Source: Aquilaria yunnanensis (taxonomy: Eukaryota > Streptophyta > Magnoliopsida > Malvales > Thymelaeaceae). Taken from it: a stretch of DNA of 64,000 bases. Positions 47,052-58,535 of the stretch are shown one piece after another. The translations under genes and the position numbers were made by a program. The DNA lies in NCBI GenBank assembly GCA_039654915.1, contig CM077594.1:34941001-35005000 (forward strand), given 5' to 3'. The notes below the pieces were generated by a model that worked only from the letters and a program-made list of their open reading frames with translations, did not search any database and was not told the origin of the DNA. The number at the start of each line of letters is the position of its first letter. Position 1 is the first letter of the stretch.

Positions 47052-49493
47052 TCAAGGACACTCGGGAATATCCAGGGTAGCCAAGAAGGAAGGATCGAGG
47101 TCAGGATATTTCTTCAAAAATTGGTGGCGAGCTAGGCAGAAGCCGTCCTGAAAGGCCACCTTCGTTGCCTGGACGGCTTTGTCTTTTTCTATGTCCAAAT
47201 CATCCGCCTCATTCTGAACATCTGAAACCTCCCTCTAAAGATTGGCAACCTCCTTCTCCAACTCCTTTATCTTCTTCTTCTTCTTCGAATCCTTCTTCAA
47301 CGAGTCGACCTTGGCTTGAAGTTCAGCTTTCTCGGCAAGAGCCTTCGTCAGAAGAATAGCTTCTTCTTCTCTCTCCTTCTAAATGGCCTCGTTGGCCGAG
47401 GTTAGGCTCACAACCTTCTCACCAAGGTCGAACATCTTCTTGGAGAAGTCCTTCAAGAGATCCTCTTGGCCCTTCAAGAACTCCTCCCGAAGTTGGGCAA
47501 CCTTCTGCTTGGCTATACGGCTCAACTCAGTGTTCGTCACAACTGAGTTAGCACAGAAGACCTTGGCCCTCTCTAATTTATCTTCGGCCCAAGCTCGGAC
47601 CGAAGACTGCTTTGCCGCTCAAGCTCAAAGGTATCCACTGTACCCCAAGAGCTGCAAAGAAAAGAGAGAAGGACTGACTAAAAGTCTCACAAGGAAAGCC
47701 AAAACACTTAGACAAAAAGTGGAAGGAAAAATGACGAAGCCTGAAGAATTACCTGAGCGGCATGCTCGAAAACTCTAGCAACAAGGGAATCCTTGGAGGC
47801 ACACTCTTTGGCAACTACCTTGAAGGCAGCCTGAGTAAGTAGGCCCCGCACGATCTGGGGAACCATTTCCCCGCAATCCTTGGATAACAGAATCATGTCC
47901 TCCGTGAAAGACCAGAACGGCTCCCTCGGAACTTTGTCTTTTGGGACGTGGGAATCCCGAAGAGACTGCCTTCGGTCATGCTCGACCATCCAAGCTAAGA
48001 GCATCAGGTCCTCTACAAAAACAAAAAAGTATACGCCCCATCAAAATTTCTTGACTGGGAAAGACTACGGGATTGCGAATACTAAAAAGGAGATAAGAGA
48101 CAAACCTCAGCGATGTCGTCATTGGACTCCCGGACCTCCTCCACGTCGGTAGGAACATGTTTGCCTTTGTCCCTTCGGCATTTTTCCAACTCCTTGGCAG
48201 AGGAACTCCCCGCCAAAGAGCCTACAAGATTTGCCGACGTGGTGGGACTCAAAGAAGGAGGAAGGGCAATCACCCCGGCAGGAACCTCGGCCGTAGTTTC
48301 TGGCTCGGCAAGAGTTGTAACCTTTGTGGAAGTTACAATGACATCGCCAACCTTAGTGGAAGTAGCAATGGTGTCACCAACCTCGGCAGAAGTTGCAATG
48401 AGACCAACTCCCGCCGCATCCTTCGGGGGTGGAAGAAGGATGTCCTTTTTCACCTTCTTGGCCGAAGACGGTCGCTCCCAGTAGTCTTGCGCCTCTTGGA
48501 AACACCTTTCTTTGTTTGCTCTCCCTTCTCGGCCTGACCAAGGAAGAGAGACTTATAGTAGGCAGCGGACTCGTCGCCCATCTCTGAAAAAGAGGGAAAA
48601 CATCAGTGTGTGTACAGACAGGCACTTATGCTGAAAACTTTGAAAGAAAACTTACTTTTAAAAAAGGCCTCATAAGTGAGTGAGCTCTGAAGGAGCTTCA
48701 CCAGCCAAGAGTCCTTCCCCTCGGTAGCAGGAGCTGGCATGACAAGATCGGTCTTGTGCTCCATAACCACCCCCAACTCTCGAAGAACCTCCTCGGTCAT
48801 GAGTTTTCGCATGATCGGGAAAGGGTAGAGGGAATGTGGAGGCACCTCAGCATCCCAGTAGGCGACAGGACGGATACGTCTATCGAAGTCCCCAAACCTC
48901 ACCGCCAACTCAAGAGTTAGCAACTTCTTGGGATCCATGACATCCGTCTCTAGCTTTCCCCAAGCCCACTTGGTCGGATGATACAACCAGGCCTCCGCCA
49001 CTTTTAGGAAGAAGAACTTCCTTTGCCACCCTCGCTAGCTATCCTTGGTAGCGAAGGTGAACATAAATTTCTTGCTCCCAGATCCCCAAGGTAGCATGAA
49101 ATAAAAGCCACCCATCGGGACCGAATAGAGCTTACAATACTGCATGAACAGGATAAAATGGGGTTCTACACCAAAGACCCCGCACATACAGAGAAAGGCG
49201 TTGAAATTGCAGTACGAGTTGGGAGGAAGCTCATTTATGGCTATGCCATGAAATTGGCAAAAGTCACAGATCATCCTCGCTAGAGGATACCGAATTTCAG
49301 CCTTCAATTGGGCTCAAAAAATGGTAACCTCGTCGTCCCGTTTCATAAAGCTGAAATGACCAAAGGGGGGTAACCTCGTGGTGGCGTAGGAGGGAAGAAA
49401 AAATTTGGCTGTCCACTTCTCTAATTTTTCAAAAGTGGAACAACAAGGCTGAGACATAAGAGACTGCCAGCTCTCGGGAACAGCCGAAGACAT
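47052..49493 (-). pseudogene. Spliced antisense gene of Tat-like element ('putative gypsy-type transposon' protein)
   Basis: The minus-strand gene reads opposite to pol. Proposed exons are 49493-48656, 48583-48106, 48010-47753 and 47651-47052 (about 2.2 kb spliced). Intron 1 has GTAAGT and CTCTTTTTCAG borders, intron 2 GTTTGT and a TAG/GAG acceptor, intron 3 GTAATT and TTTCTTTGCAG. Exon 1 encodes MSSAVPESWQSLMS, then ARMICDFCQFHGIAINELPP...FGVEPHFILFMQYCKL, resembling Pfam Transposase_28 ('putative gypsy type transposon'), and AEAWLYHPTKWAWG. Exon 4 is rich in Glu/Lys heptads (KELEKEVANL), a coiled coil, ending ATLDIPECP-stop at 47052. Stops: TGA near 49314, TAG near 49035, four in exon 4; one frameshift in exon 2. 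Antisense ORFs are known in Tat/Retand elements; function unknown. Confidence 0.72.
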
Positions 49494-49748
49494 GGCTGAC
49501 CAAAAGAGAGACTTCATAAAGAAGAAAAATGACTTCAGGAAGCTAAAAGAAAAGCAGAACCCGAAGGAAGAACCCACCAAAAGTCTTGCCGAAATCAGGA
49601 TTGCTGGACGCCGTCGTGCAAAATACCGGGAATCGCTTCACTGTAAAAATCATCGCCGGAAAAAGGAAAAAGGCAAGAGAAGACGCAAGAGCAAACGAGA
49701 GCAAAGTAAGGGCAAAGAAAAACAAATAAGGAGAATGACAGGATGAGG

Positions 49749-49757
49749 CTTATATAG
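49749..49757 (-). promoter_or_regulatory. TATA box for the antisense gene
   Basis: The minus strand reads CTATATAAG, followed by CC, about 255 bp upstream of the proposed start codon at 49493. It is independent of the LTR promoter, which faces the other way. Confidence 0.55.
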
Positions 49758-50153
49758 ATCAAGGAAGGGAAGCCGAAAGGGCGTCATAATTACTGCACGA
49801 AGGTGAAACGTCGCCATAATTGCCCCTCGTGCGCGAAAAGATGTATCCATCCCAACCAACACCTGCCATGTGTCGCCCATCACGAGAAACTAGGATACAT
49901 TTTCTGACATCTTTAAAACTCAGGTGCACCGCCTCAGACTGACACGCATAGTTTCAAAACATGACGTCCACTAACTTATGGTAGAAAGGAATAAAGAGGT
50001 TGGGGATCTCGAGGACACCAAAGGGCAGACAGGTGACACCTATTCGATCAAACCATGCCCCCAGGTGGTGAAATGCCTCCCCTGCGAACGGCGCACCCTA
50101 AGTCCTAAAAAACGCCCACAAAAGGACCTCTAGCTGAAGTCTCCACTCCGGCT
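49758..50153. other. Upstream region of antisense gene / end of Tat-like interior
   Basis: About 400 bp of moderately GC-rich, CpG-containing sequence with no ORF of note. It lies between the antisense TATA box and the polypurine tract, so it would hold any upstream elements of the antisense promoter. No specific site was identified. Confidence 0.4.
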
Positions 50154-50168
50154 TCCCGAGGGGGGCAT
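50154..50168 (+). other. Polypurine tract of Tat-like element
   Basis: CCGAGGGGGGCATG directly precedes the TGATAGCC start of the 3' LTR and marks its left border. Confidence 0.75.
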
Positions 50169-50364
50169 GTGATAGCCAAAGTGCTATCGCCCCGAACACC
50201 TAAGGACCCCGAAAAGGAGGGAGCCAAGCGCCTGAGGTACGCAACCTCGGCAGCCCGCCAGTACCTACCATAGGAAACCACTGTATCGCCTCCACCGAGA
50301 AAGTGACCGAGTCAGCTTCGGGGAGCAGTGCTAGCCAGCTTCTGCAGTTGAAAGTCCCCCGAAT

Positions 50365-53300
50365 TGTCACGCCCCAAACTGCCCCTGGCCCATTAGGGTC
50401 CGATTATCAGAGTCAATACAGCGGAAGTTATTCATATAGAAGGGGCTTTATTAACTACTATGAGCACCTACGGCGTTACTCCAGGATCTATTCTGGTACT
50501 AGCTTGTTACTTAATTACTTTCAAAGTGTTGTCAGGGTGCTCTTCAGGAACAAGCTAATACCTATGTAGAGTTCTAGTGTTCCATCTATGGACTTTACCA
50601 CTTAGCCAGTTACACACACAAGTCTTTAGATGCCATTTCAACAATTAGGCAACATTATCCATGCATATCCAGATTCACTGGAAATCTTTCCTTAGATGCA
50701 CATACTCAACTAATTACACTTGTAATACAAGTAAAGCATACACTTAATCCATTAACTGCATAGAATGTGTGTCCATCAAGTGTACTAATCCAATGCATGG
50801 CAACCAAGAAGCCCATCTCATTTTCAGTTTTGAAAACCACATTTATATGTCCGTGAGCATCAGCCAAGTCTAGTACACATAACATGAATATCCATCATGG
50901 CATTCCATCTGCATAAAACCATGCAAACATGGCATATAATCATCCAAAGCTAATCATGATCATAATGGCAACAATAAAGCATCACCTACTTGGAAAAGAA
51001 AATGTACCAAGGATGCTATATGTCTCTAATTAGCAAGGTTCAGGTTTTACAGACCACGCTCTCATACTACCCAAACCTCGACTCATAACAACCTGGAACA
51101 CATTCCAGCTTAATAGACCTTGTTCCCACAACCTCTAAACTCCATAAACCTGCACAAGGAAGTCCAAACCATTAGCTTGATTCACAAGCAAGCTATACCA
51201 CATAAGTCACTTTGAACAAATGAATATATTGAGCAACACTATACACATACCCAACCCTTTAGCACATTGTAACGAGTACTCTAGTACTCTTCGCTTGATC
51301 TATCAAGCCATCCATTTCCTGAAAAGGTATAGCAAGGCGGGTGAGTTATAGAACTCAATAAGAATCCCGACGGCATCCAACGCCTAGTGAGGTAATAATC
51401 TCTTGACTTTCAAAGTCATCATATGGCTTCCAAAGCCTAAACTTGTGCCAAGAATGTAATGGAAAATAATCCATGTTCCTGCAAAGGAAAACACTAAAAC
51501 AAAGAAAACACAAGATATAGCACAATAACAATAACAACAATAATATAGGTCAGCATGCACAAACAATTTCAGAGAAGCACGCAACTGAACACACACAACA
51601 CTGTCCTTATAACATCATGTTCCATGTCATCGTGGGCATCGCAAGCATTAGCATAATCCATGCCACTAATCCCGGCTTGCCATTTATTTTTATAACCTAC
51701 TGAGCGCTCCTTAGCTTGGGAATTGAGTTGGCCAAACTCAATTCTTAGCCATAAATGCTTGCTAATTACTCATGAGTAAACCATAGTTGCCAAAGCAACA
51801 ATACCTCGCCCATTATGCACTTATGTGCCCAAATATCCAACTAAGAAAGTATCATGAGTCCTCACAAAAAGTAACAACCACATAGCCCTGACATGCACAC
51901 CTATGGTCACTTGGTTCTTTGACCATCACATAGGGGCACTAATACTCACAATGAAAGGTCATGGAAAATATACCATGCAGAGAGTGAGTATAGGGATTCT
52001 TACCACCATTTGTGTAACCTTTTGCTCATTGTCCTTGCCTTTCTTTGCTATGTTGTTGTTGGAACTTATCTTTTCCTTAATGGACCTATAAACCCAAAAC
52101 ATCTAGCAAGTTAATAATTTGCTTTCCATTAAACAAGAGAACCATAATTTACCAAGCATACTTGGTTTAACTTACTCAACCTCTACTTAAGGAGGTAAGG
52201 CCCAATTCTGCCTTTTCTGTGAACTGAGGCCCATTTTCTGTGAACTTGGGCCTATATTGGCCTTTTCCTGGAATCCAGGCTCAACTTGGTCTTCTTTGGA
52301 ACTTTAGGCCCAACCTGGCCTTTTCTGGAAAGTTAGGCCCAACTTAGCCTTTTTTGCAAATTTAGGCCCAACTTGGCCTTTTATGAACTCAGGCCCACTT
52401 GGCCTTTTATTCTCTCCCAGGCCCATTTGGCCTTTTACTTTCTCTCAGGCCCATTCGGCCTTTTATTTCTTTTCTGGACTTGGCCAAACTTCTTTGTCCA
52501 AGTCTAATTCAATGAAGCCCATTTTGTCAATTTCACCAATATGGCCCAAAATAGCCCATTTAGGAGTTTCTGGACGATTTACCACCAAGAACACTTGGTT
52601 TTCAATTTGGGCCTTCAAATTTATCTCTTGGCCAAATTTGCCCCATTATTTCTTTCTTTTGCTCAATTTAGTCCCACAAGTTTTCTAAGGACCATTTATG
52701 CCAAGAACACTTGGCTAACACTAATTTTTCACAAACTTGTCATCATGGCCGAATTCATCATCATTCTTTCTTTACCATTTTGGCTACACATTTTACTAGG
52801 AACACCTAGCTACCATGAACACATGGTTTACACACATAACCACCAAAAATGGCACGAAGGCCGAAACTTCTCTTTATTTATTTCTTTGATGTTTTGGTCC
52901 ACATACATCAAAGAACCCTAAAATGCCAATAATACCATGGCTAAAATGTCAAGTCACACTAAACAAGACATGGCCGAATGTACACTTGCTTGTTTAGGTT
53001 ACAAAATCTCTTCTTTTTACCTCAATTTCTTGGCTAACACCTCGTATGTTCAGAAGAACATTTTTATTACCAAGAAAACTTGGTTTAAATCCATGTATGC
53101 CAAGGTTACCACTTGGCCAAATCTCACCATGCATGTGACCTTCATGGTCTTTGTTTGCACGGCCTCCAAGACTTCAAAACTTGCCAAGCACACTTGGTTT
53201 TCTTCCATAAACCTCCTTGGCCGAATCCTCAAGGGCTTTCCTTGCAAAAATCCCAAAAATGGCCGAATATAATAGTAAGTAAAATCTTACTTTTCTAAGC

Positions 53301-54626
53301 TCAAAAATCACGGACTACCAGGAAAATCTTGGTTCTACTTACAACCCCTCTTTGGCCGAATTTGAGCTTTACCTTTCCTTGAAATTTTCCTTGATTTCCT
53401 TGCTCCTCATGGCTTAAACATGCCATGTATGTTCATGAGCTCTTGAGTTGAGCTCAAGAACACCATCATCTCTTCATGGCTGAATCTTCAACTCCATCTT
53501 TCTTGTTGTTCTTCTTCATTTTCTTGCTTCTCATGGCTTAGAAATTCCATGTATGTAAGGAGCTCTTGAGTTGAGCTCAAGAACACCACGAAACTCATAT
53601 GGCCGAATCTTTCAAGTGGGATTTCTTCGATATCTCACTTGGTTTTCACTCTAGACATGTTTAGGAGCTTGAAATCATAAAGGATATGAGTTTGCATGTG
53701 TAAGAGTGGATGATTCTAGCCATGGCCAAGAGGTAGGATGAAGGAAGAAGATGAGAGCTTGATGAGTGTTCATGGCCGAATGTGTACGAGTTTTAGAGAG
53801 AAGGGAGAGCGTATGGCTTAGAGAGAGAGAGATGAAATGAAAATGAATGGGAGGAGGAGCATGGGCGAATGTATGCTTGCACATGGAAGGAAATGTAGTC
53901 CAAATGCAAGCCAAATGCAAGGTGGCTGGCCATTACGGAAAGAACAAATAATGGGGTGTCTTGGAGCCAATAAACAATTCTTAATGAAGGGAAATGAGAT
54001 GAAAATGTAGGCCAAATGCAAATACAAGGAGGGTGGCGGCCATAGGATTCAAAATGGGGAGAATAAGTCAAATGCCCATTAAATTATTGATTGAACAAGT
54101 GATGGTGGGGAGGATTAAATAATGTAAAGTAGGAGACAAAGAATAGTCAATATATTATATTATATGGCAAGTGGGGGACAAGAATAGTCAACATATAATT
54201 AAATATGTGTAGGTGGGGAACAAGGTTGGTGGAATCATTTAAATATTCCAAGTGGAGGCTTATGTGGCCATTTTAAATGGCAAAAATAATGGGATGGCCG
54301 GCCATGGCTTAAAATGCCATGCAAAATGGTCTAATCCCTCCTTTGGCCCTCCACCTTTCTTCAATTGTTCAATTGAGTCCTCCCACAAACTTTTCCTTTG
54401 AATAATTGAGTCCCTCAACTTAAATTTCCACCATTTACATCACCAAAACTCTTGGCCTAAGCCAAGTATAATTCCTAAAGTGTCCAACACTCATTAATGC
54501 CCATTCCATAAATAAATTCGATGTCTCCTCAATTTAATTGGCTAAGTTTCCAAATTAGGAAACTTTTTATGCCACTAATCCACTTAACCCGGGACTTAGT
54601 CATTTAAAAAAATTTCGGGTGTAACA
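50365..54626 (-). mobile_element. Nested solo LTR, family G (chromovirus type)
   Basis: Plus-strand TGTCACGCCCC to GGGTGTAACA, with a perfect 5-bp duplication CGAAT (50360-50364 and 54627-54631). Its reverse complement starts TGTTACACCC and ends GGGGCGTGACA, like the LTRs of chromoviruses, and its layout parallels LTR D (a GAGTTATAGAACTCAATAAG block, then AAAACACTAAAACAAAGAAA). At 4262 bp it is unusually long. It contains no gag-pol; frames at 52383-53298 and 53675-54071 lie in repeat-rich non-coding DNA. Orientation is inferred from similarity to LTR D. Confidence 0.82.
52195..52480. repeat. ~30-40-bp tandem repeat inside LTR G
   Basis: At least seven copies of a unit built around AGGCCCAACTTGGCCTTTT, separated by variable pyrimidine-rich or CTGGAA spacers. 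Each core contains the near-palindrome GGCCNNNNTTGGCC. It explains the plus-strand Gly/Pro/Ser-rich frames here. Confidence 0.8.
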
Positions 54627-54959
54627 CGAATGGCTAACTTCAAAGCCAGGGAATGCCCTGAAGTACCACTGCGACTCCGGGTAAAGGTCCCTCACTCGGA
54701 AGCGGGACATCAACCAAGTGGACCTCGGAGGTGTGGCGGGAGCTATCAAGGAGCCTCTGACATTACGCCCGTACACCCTACACACCATCCTCGCAGGCAC
54801 TCAGATGCGTCGCCGCTGCCTACGTCCTGTCATATAGGGCTATGATTATCGCAACTCGTGGCTCGAGGAGCCTGCAGGCAGCTAGGGGCCCCTTACGCCC
54901 AGAAGTACGGATGGTGTTCGTCCATACACGTTCTGCCATCTGAAGGGCTCACCCCCTCC

Positions 54960-54967
54960 TATATATA
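54960..54967 (+). promoter_or_regulatory. TATA box of Tat-like 3' LTR
   Basis: TATATATA within CCTCCTATATATACCAGGGG. The 5' LTR has TATCTATA at the equivalent place near 43868, so the copy facing outward is the better promoter. Confidence 0.55.
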
Positions 54968-55330
54968 CCAGGGGAATGGTCACAGGTGAGGGATCGATAG
55001 ATCTATCTCTCTCTTTCTACCTCCCTCGACCTCTCTCTAGGCATTGACTTGGGCGTCGGAGGCTCCTCCCTAGAAAATCACTCGGGGGACCTCCTAACCC
55101 CTGTTTTCTGAGTGTTTCAGGCTAGTCCTCCTAAGGAATCCCCATTTCGAACCTCTCTCACACCGGAAGTCCTTCTCGGCCTCACCGTGCCTGCCATGCG
55201 AAGATGCTGTCGGCCACCACAGGCAGTCCACATAGAGCACCTTCTTTCTTGGCTCGTCTACACTTCCAGAAACTCCTGCTGCATTCTCCAGGACACACAG
55301 TGGAGATACTGATGGCCCTCATCGCCATCA

Positions 55331-58300
55331 AAATGGAAGCACTTGCAACCTGTATGGAATGAAAACAATCATAACTAGTTTGGAAAATAAACACTCACAA
55401 CTAATTTGGAATGGAAACATTCACAACTTCTTTAAAATGAAATGGAAACATTCACAAATTGTTTGGAATAAAAACTTTCATGAATCGTTAAAAATGAATT
55501 GGAAACATTCATAACTTGTTTGCCATAGAAACATTCACAATATGATTAGAATGAAATGGAGCCATGCATAACTAGTTTGGGTTGGAAACACTCACAACTA
55601 GTTCAGAATGGAAACATTGAATGTTTGTTTAGAATGAAATAAAAACATTCGTAACGAATTTCAAATAGAAACATTCACAACTTGTTTAGAATGAATTTGG
55701 AACAATCACAACTTGCTTCGAATAAAAACATTCACAATTTGCTTGGGGTGAAAATATTCACAACTTATTTACAGTGAAATAGAAAACATTCAAAACTAGT
55801 TTAGAATGGAAACATTCACAACATGTTTGGATTAGAAACATTCTCATCTCATTTAGAATGAAATGGAAACATTCTCATCTCATTTAGAATGAAATGGAAA
55901 CATTCCCAATTTTTTTGTAATAAAACACTCATAACTTGTTTGGAATGGAAACATTCACAACTGGTTAGAATGAAATGGAAACATTTACTACTATTTTGCA
56001 ATGGTAACATTCATAAGTTATTTAGAATGAAATAGAGACATTCATAAATAGTTTTGGACTGGAAAAATTTAGCACTGGTTTGCAATAGAAAGATTCACAA
56101 CTTGTTTAAAAGGAAAGCAAAATATTCAAAGCATGTTTCGAATAAAAGCATTCACAACTTGATTGAAATAGGAGCATTCACAAATTGTCCAGAATAGAAG
56201 CATTCACAACTAGTGTGGACTAGAGGCATTTGCAACTTGCTTAGAATACAGGCATTCACAACTTGTTTGAAATGAAATGATTCACAACCTGTTTGGAAAA
56301 GAAGCGTTCACAATTTGTTTAGAATAGAAGCATTCATAACTTATTTGGTATGGAAACATTTATGACTTGTTTAGAATGAAATGGAAACATTCACAACTAG
56401 TTTGGAAATGAAAGATTCACAACTTGTTTAGAATGAATTGAAAACATTCACAACAAGTTTAGAATGAAATGGAAACATTCATAACAAGTTTAGAATGAAA
56501 TGGAAGCGTTCACAACTTGTTTGGAATGGAAACATTCAATACTTCTTTAGAATAAAATGGAAACATTCACAACTTGTTTAGAATTGAAATATTCACAACT
56601 TGTTTGGATTGGAAACAAGGACAGCTTTGTTAAAATAAAATGAAAACATTCACAACTAGTGTAGAATGGTAACATTCACAATTTGTTTAGAATGGAATGG
56701 CAACATTGATGAGTTGTTTCGAATAGAAACTTTCATTACATATTTTGAATGAAATAAAAACTTTTGCAACCAGTTTGGAATTCAAGCATTCACAACTTGT
56801 TTGGAATAGAAACATTAAAACTTGATTAGAATGAAATGGTAACATTCACAACTAGTTTAGAATGAAACAGAAATATTCATAACTACTTTGGAATGGAAAC
56901 CTTCATAGCAAGTTTGGATTGGAAACAATCACAACTTATTTAGAATGAAATCAAAACATTCACAAAATGTTTTGGACTAGAAACATTCCTAACTTGTTTA
57001 CAATAAAATGGAAACATTCACAACTAGTTTGGAAAGGAAATGTTTACAACTTATTGAGAATGAAATGTAAACTATCACAATTAGTTTAGAATGGAAACTT
57101 CAACAGCTTGTTTAAAATGAAGTGAAAACATTCACAACATGTTTGGACTAGAAACATTCACAAGCTATTTAGAGTAAAGTGGAAACATTCACAACTTGTT
57201 TGGAATATAAACATTCACAACTTCTTTTATAATGGAAGCACTCACAACTTGTTAAAAATGAAATAGAAAAATTCATAACTAGTATGGAATGGAAACAATC
57301 CCAACTTGTTTAGAATTGAAAGGAAACATTCACAACTAGTTTAGAGGTGAAACATTCACAAGTTTTTATGAATGAAATGGAAACATTAAAATTTTTTTGG
57401 AATAAAAATGTGCCCAACTTGTTTCAACTGAAATAGAAACATTCACAACTTGTTTGAATAGGAGAGAATAACAACTTGTTTTGAATGGAAACATTCACAG
57501 CTTGATTAGAGTGAAACGGAAACATTAACAAGTAGTTTGGAGTGAAAATATTCACAACTTGTGTAGAATGAAATTGAAACATTCACAACTAGTTTGGAAT
57601 AGAAACATTAACTACTTGTTTATAATGAAACAAAAACCTTCACAACTTGTTTGCAATAGAACCATTGACATATTGTTTATAGTGAAATGGAAACGTTCAT
57701 AATTTGTTTGGAATAGAAAGATTCAAAACTTATTCTTAATGAATTGGGTACATTCACAACTAGTTTGGAATATAAACATTCACAACTTGTTCTTAATGAA
57801 ATGGAAACATTCACAATTAGTTTGGAATGGGAACATTTTCAACTAGTTTGGAATGGAAACATTCGCAACTTCTTTAGAATGAAATGGAAACATTCATATC
57901 TAGTATAGAATGGAAACATTCAAAGCTTGCTGAGAATGATATGGAAATGTGTAGATTAGTTTGGAATGGAAACATTCAAAATTTTTTTAAAATAAAATTG
58001 AAACATTCATGGCTTTTACGCATTGGAAACATTCACAACTTGTTTAGAATAAAATAGAAACAGTCACAACTTGTTTAGAATCAAATGGAAACTTGCACAG
58101 CTAGTTGAAAATGGAAACATTAGCAACTTGTTTAGAATGAAATGGAAACATTGATAACTAGTTTAGAATAGAAACCATCAAAATTATTTTGGATTGGAAA
58201 CATTCACAACCTTTGTTAGAGTGAAATGGAAATATTCACAACATGTTCGGAATGGAATCTTTCACAACTAGCTTGGAATTGAAACATTGACAACTTTTTT

Positions 58301-58535
58301 AGAATAAATTGAAAACAGTCAAAACTTATTGAGAATGAAATGGAAATGTTCACTACTTGGCTAGAATGGAAACATTCACAACTTATTTAGAATGAAGGAG
58401 AAACATTGACAACTTGTTTAGAGTGAAATGAAAACATTCACAACTAGTTTGGAATGGAAACATTCCCAACTAGTTTGGATTGGAATCATTCATAACTTGT
58501 TTAGAATGAAATGGAAATGTTCAAAACTAGCTTGG
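55331..58535. repeat. Minisatellite array (segment 8)
   Basis: Same 26/31-bp units but more heterogeneous. The landmark variant used for higher-order phasing elsewhere was not found. The ACTAGTTTGGAATGG variant is frequent. The first five bases AAATG are the right flank of the Tat-like element, and the last five CTTGG (58531-58535) are the left TSD of LTR A copy 2. No gene is seen. Confidence 0.92.

Larger units (their letters stand above)
43346..55330 (+). mobile_element. Tat/Retand-like Gypsy element, internally deleted, with nested LTR (family F)
   Basis: LTRs at 43346-44239 (894 bp) and 50169-55330 (895 bp after removing the nested LTR G and one target duplication) bracket 5.9 kb. The interior has a Tat-type primer-binding site, remnants of RNase H, an integrase, a tandem-repeat-bearing 3' region and a spliced antisense gene. 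Gag, protease and nearly all RT are absent, so the copy is non-autonomous. Flanks are AAAGG (43341-43345) and AAATG (55331-55335), a TSD with one mismatch. It is visibly richer in G+C and CpG than its surroundings. Confidence 0.87.
50169..55330 (+). mobile_element. 3' LTR of Tat-like element, split by LTR G
   Basis: The left piece (50169-50364) matches the start of the 5' LTR, and the right piece (54627-55330) the remainder, ending ATCGCCATCA. Removing 50365-54626 and one CGAAT leaves 895 bp against 894 bp in the 5' LTR. The right piece keeps an intact TATA box at 54960-54967 and a (CT)n tract at 55002-55038. Confidence 0.9.

Noticed and set aside
47383..48537. Plus-strand ORFs of 123-131 residues opposite the antisense gene
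   Set aside because: They cross the proposed antisense introns and mirror its coiled-coil and Thr/Val-rich linker; no domain of their own.
52383..53298. ORFs of 101-126 residues in LTR G
   Set aside because: Driven by the tandem GGCC-containing repeat and pyrimidine-rich DNA; both strands open, no domain, inside a TSD-bounded LTR.
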